From Phialocephala subalpina (Eukaryota; Ascomycota; Leotiomycetes; Helotiales; Mollisiaceae), in the NCBI GenBank assembly GCA_900073065.1, contig FJOG01000003.1, forward strand, positions 2,172,133 to 2,236,132: DNA of 64,000 nucleotides. The letters run 5' to 3'. Each line of letters opens with the position of its first letter. Position 1 is the first letter of the stretch. The position numbers and the translations under genes are program-made. Of this stretch, positions 12,015-23,993 are shown one piece after another. The notes under the pieces are model-generated. The model had not been told where the DNA came from. It ran no database searches and was given only the letters and a program-made list of their open reading frames with translations.

Positions 12015-15000
12015 ATGGAGGACCAACCACAACGCGCAAATGCTGCTCAGATGGCGAGTAGAAGAATCAAAGATGTGAAAGGTCGAGGTTCAGGACGTAG
12101 ACCAGGAACTCCCTCGAGGCCGAGTATACAAAACGCAGGAAACCAAGCCCCTCAGTGGGCGCCCGGTATGCCATTAGCAAATGGTCAGACTCCATCGCAG
12201 AGCATAGGAGGACTCTTTGGAGGAAGTGTACAAGCTCCGGGCACCTTTAACTTCTCTGGGGTCCCTTCTTTCGACTTTTCACAACAAAAGCAAGGGAATT
12301 CGAATGGCTCTGACATCTCCGACAGCGGCGATGGAAGCGGACGTTTTGCAGGAGATGATAGGGCAACGAAGAGACAGTTTGGGGGCCGGCCGACAATTTC
12401 ACAAAACAACACGACCTTCACGGGCTTTGGGTCGAATTCGCAGAATAATGCATTTGGGGAATCCAAGCCATCTTCCATTTCGTCGGACAGCACAATCTTC
12501 AAAGGCTTTGGGTCGAATCCACAGAACAATGCGTTTGGGGAGTCGAAGCCATCGCAACCATCTGGCGGCATATTCTCCTTTGGCAGCCCAGCGCCAGGAA
12601 ACCAACCATCCCCTGCCATAAACTTCAACCCTCCACAAGCTTCTCCAGCAAAACCGGCCTTCACCTTTGGAGCGTCACAGTCTACACCAGCTAGTCCAGG
12701 CAATAGCTTTGGGTCTAATACGTCGGGAGGGCAATCGGGGAACACGAGTTTCAACCAGAACCCAGCTCAATCCCAAGGTTCAGGCTTCGGTTTCGGCTCG
12801 ACGGCTTCTCAGCAGCAGCAAAGTACGCCTTTCCAGTTCGGTTCAACGTCAGCCGCCCCTGCGAGTTCTGGCATAACCTTCGGCGCTGCTCCTACAGCAG
12901 CAGCTGCGAGTAATCCGTTTGACAATCTGCAGAATGCCGCACCTACCTCGAGCTCTGGTCTGAATTTCAGTACTTCCTCGACTACCGCACAGCCTACGAG
13001 CAACCTCTTTGGAACCTCGGCGCGCCCAGCAAATCCTAGTGTGAACTTTGGTGGTTCTACACCTGCAAAGAACATGTTTTCCAGCACCCTATTTGGTTCC
13101 TCGCAGACCTCACAAGCTCCTTCGACACCCAATCTTTTCGGTGCCGTAAGCCAGCCTCCAGCCTCCTCTACCCCGTTTGCAGGTTTCAATGGGGCCACCT
13201 CCTCTGCTCCAAACCCTTTTGCAAGTAAGGAACAGAGTCCTGCGCCTTCGAATAACCTTTTCGGTGCTCAGGCTTCACAGCCAGCTTCAAGTGGAAACCT
13301 CTTTGGGGCCAGTAACGCCGTGACTTCCCAATCAGGATCATCTGGTCAGGTAAACTCGGCTGTGGCAACTCCGACCAATCTCTTCAATAGCCCCAATAAA
13401 CCAGGAGCAGGAAACACCCTTTTCGGTTCCCAGAAGCAAGATATGTCTCAGGGTAATATTGTTGGCAACACCGACAATAGCTCTAAATCAACCAACGACT
13501 TATTTGGAAATCTCAATAAACCCGTTGATGTTTCTGTGACGCAGCCCAAGGTCAATGGGTTCTCAAATTCACCGAACAAATCTTCCAGCTTGTTTGGATC
13601 ATCAAAACCATCGGTTAGTTATTCCCTTGATATAAAATCGCAGTTCCCGCACCCTTGTTTAGAACGTCAACTTCAATTGTTAGGAATTGTGCTAACATTG
13701 ATGCTAAGTTTTCTACATTCACACCTTCACTCAATGCGAATCCATTGTCAAGTGAAAGTAAAGACAGTGGAAAGAACTCGTCAAACGAGGCTACTGCCAA
13801 CAATACTAAGAATTCGCCATTCTCGTTTGGCCAAACCTCACCTACAAAAGGTTCTTCAACTGCGAAAAATATTTTCTCCAGTTCAACCTCCCTCGATCTA
13901 CCATCAACCGCGAACCAACCGCCTCTGAGTGGTATGTTTCCACCACTCTCCTCGACCATGGCAGAGAACAATTCGAACCCCACGACCGCACCCAAAGACC
14001 CTAACATGGACCCGCTTGGAGGCAAGATCGACGCCGAGCTCACGGCCACAAGAGAGGTCAATGCCATCGACCTCGTTTGGCCAAACCTCACCTACAAAAG
14101 GTTCTTCAACTGCGAAAAATATTTTCTCCAGTTCAACCTCCCTCGATCTACCATCAACCGCGAACCAACCGCCTCTGAGTGGTATGTTTCCACCACTCTC
14201 CTCGACCATGGCAGAGAACAATTCGAACCCCACGACCGCACCCAAAGACCCTAACATGGACCCGCTTGGAGGCAAGATCGACGCCGAGCTCACGGCCACA
14301 AGAGAGGTCAATGCCATCGACCACCAAATGGTCATAAGCGAGTATTTGACGAGGACTCCGATGACAGCGTCAGACCTCATAAGCGTCGGAACCAAGGTCC
14401 CTATGATATGCAACCTTCGATGTCGAGCCAAGCAGCAAAGGCAAGCCATGGCAACGTGACTGCCAGCGAACCCATCGGTCAACCCATCACGAATGGCATG
14501 TCTCAAGCTGGATCTTCTCAGACCTCGAACAACATTCCTGGCAGCCCAGCCAAGAAGAGCCTTTTTCCCGCCTCAGGCGCATCTGCAACCGAATCCTCTC
14601 AAACTTCGAACAAGATCAGCGGCAGCCCATCCAAGAGCAGCTTTTTCCCTAGTCCAAGCGCAGCTGTGACAACATTCTCTCAGACCTCTAACAGCAGCCC
14701 CGCTAAGAACAATTTCTTCCCCACCCCAGGTGCTGCTACGCCAGCCAAGCCTACAACTTCATCGAAAGGAAAGAGAAAGGCTGAAGATGAACTCACTCAG
14801 GACACTGAGCAAGTGAATCCACTCCGAGCGATCAAGACGCCCAAGTTGAATAGTGCTTCTTTCACCCCTTCCAATGGTGGTTCTAGTACATCAGCAATCT
14901 TCAAAGGCATCTTGAACAGTCCATCCAAGACCCCGTCATTGCAGGAGACCGCAAAGGAGGAGCAGCCTCGTTTCAATCCTTTCGGTGGCATTCCGGTTCC

Positions 15001-16984
15001 CAAGTCCCCGACGAAGTCCACAGCCGAACCCCCCAGCAAGGCGAATGCATTCAAGCCTGCGGCCACACCACAATCAAACATGTTCTCAGCACAGGGTATA
15101 CCATCAACCTCGAAGGCAAACATGTTTGCGACGAACGGTACTACCGCCTCATCTTCACCAAATCCCTTCGCACCAAAGGTTCCATCCACCTCTACAACTG
15201 CTCCTACTCCTGCCAACCCATTCCAAGCCAAGCCTGCTTCTACGTCAGCTCCTGTTCCAAACCCATTTCAGTTGAAGCCAGCAGCAGGTGGTGCGAATGG
15301 CGCGACCATCAAGCCACCAACCTTTGACAGTTTGAAGGGCTCGGATCCCATGGAACAATTCCGACTGCAGGCTGCAAAGGACAAGAAGAAGAAGCTCGAA
15401 GAACAAATGGAGAAGGCTAAGGACAAGGAATGGGACGAAGACGAACAATCTGAATCCGATTTTGAGAGAAAATGGTATGCGAAGCAAGCAGAGAAGGAGA
15501 AACAAGAACAACAAGAGAGCGCAAACATTATGAAGAACGGACCGAAGTTCCAGTTTAGGCCTTCTCAAGACGCTTCGAGCTCCTCAAGTAAGGGTCAAGA
15601 TGAAACTACCAATGCCGCGAGCAACTCGCTCTTTGCCCGTTACACTTCAGGAAACAGCGCAGCAAACTCTCTAAATGGCTCAAGAGCATCGACCCCAGGC
15701 CCGATTGGAAGCAGTACTGGATCTGTACTCGATGGCCGTGGTCCGAGCCAACCAGTTAAAAACATCTTCGGACATTTGTCTGACACTGGCAGCGGCAAAG
15801 ACGACCGAGACGATGACAGCGATGCAGACGACGAGGACGATTCTGAGAACAAGGACCCTAATTACTTCCCAACCCCCGAAAATGGCAGTGGACCAGGTAC
15901 ACCGGCATCGGAGACAGGTGAAGGAATCGCCTCAGCGAAAAAGTTGAACCTTTTCGGTTTCAATAATGGCTCGGCTTTCGGCACTACCTCTACTTCAGGA
16001 GCCAGCACTCCCGGGCGTAGCCTTTTTGATCGTATCGGTACTAAGCCTATTGCTCAACCTCAAGATGACGAGAAGCCAGCAGCCAGCAAAATGACAGGCG
16101 GCTTGTTCGACCGAATTAGCAGAGACGCAAACGGCAACCCTCTTCGCCATATTTCCTCCGAGGAGAAGGAGAATACCCAACCAAGTACCTCTAACGTATT
16201 TGAGCAGCCCAAGAATCCCTTCAGCGGGTTTTTCAACAAGTCTTCATCTGCCCCTGCTGATCAAACTTGGAAGCAAGATAGCCCAATCAAATTTGGCGGC
16301 TCATCTAACACTGAGGGTCAATCTACACCGTCTGTCAGCGTTACAGCTGCCACCCCTACTAAGACTCCAGCAAGCCTCTTCAGTAACCTGGGCGGTTTGA
16401 ACAAGCCCGCAGGCTCTTCTCTCTTCTCTGGTCTCAACAATTCCAACGGCCCTGCACCATCCAGTGTGGGGTTTGCTTTTGGTGCTGCACCAAGCGCAAC
16501 ATCCTCCCTATTCCCTTCTGCTGCTACTTCCCGAGGCACATCCCCAGGTGCTACCACAGACGGTGCCAGCGATGCAGAAGCCGATCCAGACGCAGAACAC
16601 CACGAACAAATCAACCTCACATCTGGTGGCCCAGGCGAGGAAGACGAAGAAGTTGTCCATGAAGTTCGTGCCAAGGCACTTCACTTCGAGACTGATGAGG
16701 AAGATGGCAAGAACAAATGGGTCACTGCAGGTCTTGGACCATTGCGAGTTCTCAAGCACAAGGACACTGGTGTTTCTCGCGTTCTCCTTCGTGGAGACCC
16801 GAGTGGAAAGATTGTCTTGAACAAGGGCATTCTTGGTAATTTGACCTACACAGCAGACGCGAAGACAGTCAAATTCTTGGCTGCCGACGGAAAGGATCTC
16901 GAGACCTACCTCTTGCAAGTCAAGACTCCCGAGTTTGCAAGCAAGTTGGCGGATGTCTTGAATGAGGTCAAGGCGCAGAATTAG
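12015..16984 (+). CDS. NUP2: FG nucleoporin with C-terminal Ran-binding domain (Nup2/Nup50 type), disrupted by a 250-bp duplication
   Basis: A nuclear-basket nucleoporin that helps release cargo from karyopherin alpha and binds Ran-GTP. Exon 1 (12015-13613) starts MEDQPQRANAAQMASRRIKD, a basic N-terminal motif, then carries many FG, FGS and NLFG repeats. A 95-nt intron (13614-13708, GTTAGT...GATGCTAAG, with CTAAC upstream of the acceptor) leads to exon 2, which stays in frame to about 14071. There the exact copy 14072-14321 throws the frame out and a stop follows at 14254. The true frame resumes right after the copy (HKRVFDEDSDD) and runs to 16984: more FG repeats, a charged helix (about 15380-15530), acidic stretches, and a RanBP1-type domain from about 16640 (VRAKALHFETDEEDG to the stop). 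Removing one copy does not restore the frame, and related proteins have extra sequence at this point, so some real sequence is probably missing. No other gene overlaps it. Confidence 0.87.
13822..14321 (+). repeat. Exact 250-bp tandem duplication (two copies) inside NUP2
   Basis: Copy 1 is 13822-14071 and copy 2 is 14072-14321. Both start CTCGTTTGGCCAAACC and end GCCATCGAC. I read no difference between them. The unit is not a multiple of three, so copy 2 is out of frame. The two copies abut with no spacer. Confidence 0.97.
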
Positions 16985-18197
16985 GCAGAGATTGTCACGA
17001 TAGATGACGAGACAAATTCAGCGGAAATGGTGGTGTTATGAGCGCAGTTATCGTCGGATGGATTTTCTCAAGAGCATAGTCTCATTTTCCACGGATCTGA
17101 GAATGCATGGGGCCTGTTTGTGATCATTTTCAGACGTTTTCCAATTTTCACGTTTTCGTTCGTTTTTTCATCGCACACACAAAAATGGGGTCAGCATGGC
17201 ATGGCGTTGTTTTTACAGTACTGCATAGCGCTGCTTTTTATTCATTCTAGATGTAATACAGGCAGAGATGCTCTAGTTCTGAGGTAACCGAGCTGGGAAT
17301 ATGCAGCGGGTCTTCTTTTGAGGACTCTTCACCTTCCACATTGAGGAATTTGCGAGATTCGGTTCGAGCTTTTCTTTGACAGGATCGATATGGGTTTCTT
17401 CTATGAAATTTGGGATGGGAAGTGGGAGGATAACAGACGGTGATTTCGACTTTGCGGATTGTGGCTAAGCCGCCAATTAATGGTGATCTTTGAGGTGCAC
17501 AACTCGGATACTCTTGTTGGTGCTGCTTTGTGCCTGCCGTGGTGGAAAATGGTTGTTTCTTTCTCTTTTTCCGTATTTCCTGATGGATGGATGGGCCTGA
17601 TCCGTCGTGGCATGGGGGAATATTATGGGGCGTAGGCTTCTTTACTTATGGATGTACATAGGAGCCTACGCAAAGGGTAGATAGTACAATACACGAACAT
17701 TAAAAAAAAAATTTCCTGGTCTTTTCGTGATGATACTTATGAGTGTGAATGGTTTCGAGAGTTGCGGCTTGCATTTTGTGATGAGAGCCACGATTTTTGG
17801 AGGCTAGTCGCCACGTAATGCAGATTGATGTGTACTTTGACGACTGTTGGCGAAAGATCTTCAAGTTGCCTCGCTTCGAGGATGTTGGGCTCGAAGCCGA
17901 GCGTTCCAGGGGTACCTTGAAGAGGCGCCTAATGTCGTAAGTTGTAGCGTTACTTCTTTCTTCGAACGTCGTGATTTGCGCTTCTATGCTTTTGTCCTTT
18001 TGTTTCAATTCCTGTCAAAGTCTGCTACTGATGTTGAATTCTATCCATGGTCCATGCTTTTCCCAGCAATGCAACCCCACCATCCGTCCATAACGCCAAT
18101 GACCGTTGAGGTCTACCCAGTCAAACACTCTTTTCTCTCTCTAAACCATCCAAACACCTTCATTTCCTCCCCCATGTCAAGTTCGAGCTTTCTAGTC
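16985..18197. other. Convergent intergenic region, Nup2 / adenosine deaminase
   Basis: About 1.2 kb between two 3' ends. It holds several short unrelated open frames and an A-rich tract near 17701. No gene, RNA or repeat was recognised. Part must be 3' UTR. Confidence 0.5.
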
Positions 18198-20160
18198 CTA
18201 AATATCCATCTCCGTCGGCCTCATCAACTTCTCCAAACTTCCCTCCACATCCCCAAACTCTGTCACAATCCAAAGACAAAACTGCTCCCATTCAACACTC
18301 CACTGCTTCATCCTCTCAGCTCTGACCCCACCACCTAATGTAGCGGCTTTCACGCCTTCGAGCCATTCGGTAGCGTTTTGGTCTTCAAATGCGGCCCAGC
18401 GGACGCTGTTTTCGGCGAGGGAGCCGAGGCCGGCGAGTCCGAGGTTGTCCCAGCCTTGGAAGGCTTGCCAGAAATCGTGGGTCATGCCTATGGGGTTGTT
18501 AGGATTTCATTCGAGTAGCTAAGTGGTCTCAGAATGGAAGGGGAAGGGGCGATGAGAAGTCTTACCGGAAACATCCTGACCCAAAATGGCCGGATCATCG
18601 TTGCAGAGAGAGCAAGAGACGCCTCGAGCAAGAAGAGCTGGCAAAGGATGCGACATGACTGAAGCACAGAGCCGGAGGACCTCGTTAGAAATCGGACAAT
18701 TCTCCACTAAAATCCTCTTCTCCTTCACCATATCAATCAACAACGGATGTTTATACAAGCTAAACCCATGTCCAATCCTCCTCGTACCAAGTAACACAGC
18801 ATCAAAAAGATTCTGATCAGTATCAGAACCATCTCCCAACGTTTCTCCTGCGTGGAAGAAGAATGGGATATCCGTTCCTTCCTGAGCGCATTGTTTCTTG
18901 AACCAGAAAAGTTCGGGGAGGAGGTCTTTCAGCGGTCGGCCGGCGTCTTCTTGGCCTACGAGATCGTAGCCACAGATTAGATGGGGGAAGAGGGATTTGA
19001 TTAGGATGCATTGATCCATGTCCTCGACTATCTTTCGGGTGTCGAGGACGCGAATTCCAGTCCAGATCATGCGGGCTCCCCAGAACTCTTTTCCTTCTTC
19101 AGAAGACTTAAAGGACTCGATTTCTTCTCCGAAGACTTCGAACATACGTTCATAAGAGGGTTCTGGGGTCTCTTGTCCTTCGCGGTAATAGAAGAATGTG
19201 AATGCTAGGCGGAGGTCGACCCACTTCACTCCGTCGGCGAGGAGTTGTGCCATCATGCGGCGCATGAATTTTCTGAAGATGGGTTCGTAGAAGATGATTG
19301 TGTTGAGGATAGTGAAGACGGAGCTAAATTTTCTCCAGACTGCGTCGACACCGTGGTGGTGCTCGATGGATTCTGTGTTAGTGATGGTACAGCGGTCTTT
19401 TAGCCAGGCGAGAAACCCGGTTCTACCTCCTTCTGGGAATGCTTCGACTGCTTTACTGAGAAGAATTGGTGTATCTGACTTGTAGTCTGAGCTCCATATT
19501 GACATTCCGCTGCCTAGACAAGCATCAGTATGTCAATGTTATGGTCCTTTGAGCAACATGAACATACCTTTCTCAGCCTTGCAGAACTTGAACTTAATCG
19601 GAGCACCCTCTCTCGCAACCTTTGTATCCAACGGCGTCACACAATGAATATGCATCCCCCGCTCCTCCAACAGCACATCAAACAAATAATCAAAGTCCAC
19701 CATAGCATCCATATGAGCATGCAACAAAGCTCCTTTCGGCATCTTCCTGATAATCTGCCATAACTTCGTTTTCTCCATCTTGTCTTTCGCCAGACTGAAC
19801 ATCATCCCTGGATATAAATTCTCGCCAGCCTTTCGTGCCAGAATGTCTTCGAACTCGTTGGTCCATATCGTCTTTTGCTCCTCGTCTCGGATGCGATCTA
19901 CGATTGAACAGGCTTCCTTGGCTAGTGGGGAGAGGGATTGGCGGAATGCATGGTCTGGAGGAGGTCAGACTTGGGTGAGATGTGGATTGGGGGTAGTACT
20001 TACCACTACGTTGCTTCTTCTCTTCCACAATGAGAGCCTCGCGACCTGAGAGAAATTTATTGATGAATGGCTCATCCTTCGCTGGTATGCCTTCTGCTAC
20101 CTCTGCCCATTCATCTTCTGGCATTCGTGAGGGCCATGTCATGTCTCTGACTCTCGACAT
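18198..20160 (-). CDS. Adenosine deaminase, ADGF/CECR1 (ADA2) type
   Basis: Zn-dependent deamination of adenosine or deoxyadenosine is expected. Four exons are predicted: 20160-20004, 19954-19568, 19513-18566 and 18487-18198, giving 593 residues. Zinc and catalytic motifs are present: ALLHAHMDAM (His131, His133), FFFHAGE (His402, Glu405), RIGHG (His430) and CNDDP (Asp487/488). All three introns (49, 54 and 78 nt) are phase 1 with GTAAGT or GTATGT donors. The family is usually secreted in animals, but this protein starts MSRVRDMTWPSRMPEDEW with no hydrophobic signal peptide, so a cytosolic location is more likely (inference). A C-terminal helical segment follows the barrel. The length is slightly above animal ADA2. 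The substrate is not decided by sequence. Confidence 0.9.
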
Positions 20161-20536
20161 TGTGTTGATGTTGTAGAGAGAAGAGTGAAGCTAGGAAGCA
20201 AATAGGAAATGCAGACGGGCTGATGTCACCGACCTTCTCGACGAACAAATTGAGAAACGTGTCTTTCTACACTTGAAGAAAAAGGAGACAAGGAGTAACA
20301 GAAATTACTGCCTACCCCATTCTTCGGCCAACGCCTGAAGTTACAATGTGGATTCACGCCGTGTACATTCGACGAGGTCCCTGTCCCTGGCGGGGTTCCC
20401 CGATAACGACGAGATGGGAAGGCGATAAAAGATTTATGCAGGTCCGAGCCAGCCACCAACATCCACAACACGAAGGGTGTCGATTGAATAAAACTCCGAA
20501 GTATATTCAGGTGTTATACAATTTGTCCAACTACAT
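20161..20536. other. Intergenic region upstream of the adenosine deaminase
   Basis: 376 bases between the deaminase start and the SCP2 stop, both genes on the minus strand. It serves as the deaminase promoter/leader and the SCP2 3' end. Nothing else was recognised. Confidence 0.5.
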
Positions 20537-21120
20537 CTACAACTTCGCCTTGGTGGCTTGGGCCTTTTTGAGAATAGGCTCCATCTTCGTAGCCTTCATA
20601 ACGTCACCCTTAACCTTCAACTTGCCCGCCATGAATAACCGCTGCGCATTCGCCTTTCCACTAACTAGCTTTCCAAAATCATCGTCGGAGAGAGATAGTG
20701 TAACTAAGGAAAAAAAGAGTCCGAGTTAGCTTCCAACCTTGCAGACTTATGGAGGAGGGAGATCGCCATGTTCAAGAACGTCGGTATAATGCAACGATCA
20801 GGAATCGGAGCATAACACAGCTCTCTGGAAAGGGAGGATTTACCATTGGCTTTCTCTGGCAGACCCTTTGCGACGACTCCCTTGTCTTTCAGGTCGATGT
20901 GCCAGCTTTCTGTCTCACCGGCCTTGTTCTTTAACGTGAATGCGAAGATGGCGTTTCCGTTCTTGATTGCTTCTTTGCGCTCGGCGTCGGAGGATAAGAG
21001 GGCTTCATTGATGGCGTCGAAAGCCTCGGAGGAGGGGAAGGAAGCTGTGGCAGGATCAGTACATTGTCTGTAAGTCCGCAAGATGCGGTGAGGGTTGTAT
21101 GTACCGTTCTTGAGAGACAT
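20537..21120 (-). CDS. SCP2 sterol-carrier domain protein, peroxisomal
   Basis: A small single-domain lipid-binding protein that presumably carries acyl-CoA or sterols in peroxisomes. Three exons are predicted: 21120-21105 (only 16 nt, MSLKN plus one base), 21044-20844 and 20703-20537, giving 127 residues, the usual size for fungal single-domain SCP2. Visible family segments are SFPSSEAFDAINEALLSSD, IFAFTLKNKAGETESWHIDL and LSLSDDDFGKLVSGKANAQ, followed by LFMAGKLKVKGD. The chain ends KAQATKAKL, whose last three residues AKL form a canonical PTS1 peroxisomal import signal. Intron 1 is 60 nt and intron 2 is 140 nt. Retaining intron 1 keeps an open frame but adds residues that the family lacks, so splicing is preferred. 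Confidence 0.92.
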
Positions 21121-21774
21121 TTTGCTGTGATGTTTGTTTCGATAGCAGACTGGTATTATCGATTTTTGAGAGAGTAGGAAGAATTCGGGAGCAAAGGAAT
21201 TCAAAAGTAAAGAATAGGAAGTAGATTGCGATTAAATAAAGAGTTGTCTTGACTCGTTTCCTAGGTCGATTGTGACGGATCCAAACTTCACTTTAGTTCT
21301 ATCTTACCCCAGATTGCCATGTGAACGGTACCTCGGCATCCACTCTCAGCACTAGCCGAAAGCGGAAATTTGGGCGACGCCCATGTGAAGGCTGCTTCCG
21401 GCTCGAGAAAACATCTTCACTACCGGACAGGACTTCGAACTCAATTTGTCGGTCACAAGGAGATCTCCTCTGCCGGAGCTTTCTAACTCTGCTGCATGTG
21501 ATTGAGGACAAAAATGCTAGAAGACAAGCAGAAATGTACGTGCATAGAACTAGCAAGAAAGCGAATTAAAAAAAATTTGAGAATATTTCTGAGCACTTGG
21601 CAATATTTCGTATGACTGCTTTTGGCTATATCTGATTTATCTTGCCCAAATGCCTAGAAAAATTGATGACCGTCCTTTGGACCTATTTACAAGTAATGTA
21701 TTATCAATCTAATTTCCCATCTGACTCCTATTCTATGCAGCATTCAATCCACATCTCATTCCGCGGTCCGTTTC
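21121..21774. other. Intergenic region between SCP2 and the CRH glycosidase
   Basis: About 0.65 kb. It is the presumed SCP2 promoter and the CRH gene 3' region, with A/T-rich patches near 21565-21720. No gene was recognised. Confidence 0.5.
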
Positions 21775-22936
21775 TCACAAGAACAACGCAAATCCAAATC
21801 CAACAGCAGCCAACAAGGTAGTTGCCATATCATCACCCGGAATCGAAGCACCACTGACCGACGAGACAGTCGATGAAGAAGATGACGAGGTAGACGACGA
21901 GGTACTACTAGTCGTAGAGTTATCCGACGAACTTGTTCCAACGGTGCTGTTTACCGCATATGTTGTCCCACTCGAAGAGCTGGTGCCGGAGCTAGTGGTC
22001 GAATTGCTAGTCGAGTTCGAGATGATGATAGAAGTATAATCTCCCGTCTCATCACCATACGTATACGTCGTCCCACTCGTAGTATAATCCTCAATCGTCA
22101 AATTCTTCACATACATCGTAAATGGCGCCTCAGTCAAATCCGTATAACCTCCAGCCCATTCAACTGTTCCGGTAGACTCGTCTGCCGCACCTCCAACCCA
22201 GTTCCCGATCTTAATTTTCATAGGAGTTTGCGGGAAGTTCTTGCCATCAAGAGCATCGGAGTAGAGCAACGTACGGACCAGAGAGCCGTCGACGTACCAC
22301 TTGATGTACTCGGAGGTCCAGTCGATGGTGTATGTGTGCCAGATGTCTTGGGGATCGTTGACTGTGGGGTAGGTGGCGCGGTTATAGGTTGTTGTGTTTC
22401 CTTTACCGAAGTAGTTGGTTTCTACTACAGTGGCGTTTCCTCCTAGCCATTCCTGCTAACTATCAGCCATATTGTTCTTGAGTATGGCCATGGTAGGAGG
22501 TTGAGACATACCCAGTCGATCTCATCAAGATCATCAGACTCCATAACGAAACTTGACACGATGCCAGTTCCATTTGCAGCCTTGAGAACGACCTCCACCT
22601 TTCCAAAGAAAATGTAGTTGTTGGAGACGATGGTTCGAGCATCGCCGTCGGAGGTGATGATGAACTCGGCACCATCATCGCCGTAGGTGATCGTCGTACC
22701 AGTATCGACAGTGAACTCGGAACTCTCGCCGGAAGTGAAATCAACAGTGATGGTTTTGCCAAGGGCAGTATCACTTGGACATGCTGCGAACTGTGAGTTA
22801 CTGTACGAAGAACGGATACTGAAATTTGAAACATACTTGTATTTGTCAGAGGATCACAATCCGTAGACGTCTGTCCCAAGACAAGACTCGAAAAGGTAAG
22901 GGCAGTAGCCGCCAACGAAAGAACTTGACTCCTCAT
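21775..22936 (-). CDS. GPI-anchored cell-wall chitin-glucan transglycosylase, CRH family (GH16)
   Basis: CRH enzymes cross-link chitin to beta-glucan in the fungal wall. Three exons are predicted: 22936-22837, 22783-22512 and 22452-21775, giving 349 residues. The N-terminus [20 protein letters not shown] is a signal peptide. The GH16 catalytic motif DEIDW-E is split exactly by intron 2 (59 nt): GAC TGG | GAA TGG, giving the two acid residues of the active site. Downstream are the family segments [28 protein letters not shown] and NWVGGAA. A Ser/Thr-rich stalk (about residues 265-325) leads to a hydrophobic tail, [16 protein letters not shown], preceded by small residues, which fits GPI attachment. 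It is closest to Crh1/Utr2; the exact paralogue is not decided. Confidence 0.92.
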
Positions 22937-23993
22937 ATTTCAACGAAAGTAGTAAAGAAAGGTACTCAATGAAAAAGCGAGTGACTATTGAGATGATTAA
23001 AAGATCAGATGAAGGAAATAAAGGGAAGTGATGTACTTTTCATCGAACTAAAGAACAGTACAACGCGGCTGAGTGGGTATATTATTAGACATTTTGATGG
23101 AGACATATGATGAAGCCATCTCTTTCGTATTGTGGCTGGAGCGAGAGGGAAGGGAAAGGTATGCTGGTGCGTTTCTGGTGACGACGAATCGTGTGGAGCC
23201 CGGCTTACGCAGTCTGGGAGGGGCAGAAAATGGCTCTCGCTCGCAAACGATTTGGTCCCAGAAATGTGCAATATGAAGACGTCTATCACAAAAGTACTGA
23301 TTGAGGATAGAAAAATGATGCCATATATTCTCTTCGCATGTTGAAGTATGATTTTGCTTGGCAATCGACTGAGTCTGAATTTTGAAGTGCTGCAACATCG
23401 ATCGTGGAAGGGTCGTCTCAAGAAAACAAGCTTTGTAGCGCCTCAGGGGCATGAATGCGTGGACCCATGGCTAGCGCTGACTTTAGCGAAAGTGGACTTC
23501 CTTGAACCCCCTCCACGACGACCACTTCGTCTTTTGTCTCGGAGCAACGACGTGATTTTGGAGAATTCTGGCTGCACCCAATCGACGCTTCTCGGCACCG
23601 AAGATCTGGAGCTCGAAGTGGTTGGAGCCAACAACAATGAGTACGTCACACTGTGACTGAAAACCGCCATTTCCTGCTCTTTGCGACCATCCATTCGAAG
23701 AAAGGAGAAAACGAAGCAGCATTCGGTCCAAGTCACAATTGGCCAACCATTGTTGAACTCGGCCCGGGGACCATAGGCTTGGAGGAATACAGGTACTCTG
23801 GGTCAGTCAACGAAATGTTCTCTCTGAGGGACTTACGCTTGAAGGAAAAAGCCGAAGAAGCGAAAGATAGTCGTCCGCCATGCTCGATGTCCTGGGGTAT
23901 AATCCATTCCAATGTTCCTCATAATTACATCCACCTCAGTGCCCCTCTATATAGCAACGCGTGCAATGTTCTATGCATGTATTTCGCGTATGT
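22937..23993. other. Intergenic region upstream of the CRH gene
   Basis: About 1.06 kb between the CRH start and the Sac phosphatase stop (both on the minus strand). Several overlapping short open frames on both strands share no family resemblance and have no consistent exon joins. No gene is called. Confidence 0.5.

Noticed and set aside
12185..12754. 189-codon antisense frame across the Nup2 FG region
   Set aside because: It mirrors the repetitive codons of the real gene on the other strand and has no features of its own.
13822..14321. Reading the duplication as a transposon or LTR footprint
   Set aside because: No terminal inverted repeats, target-site duplication or transposase; the unit is ordinary NUP2 coding sequence.
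13655..14459. Two overlapping frames that could be separate small proteins
   Set aside because: They are the pieces of NUP2 displaced by the 250-bp duplication, and repeat each other.
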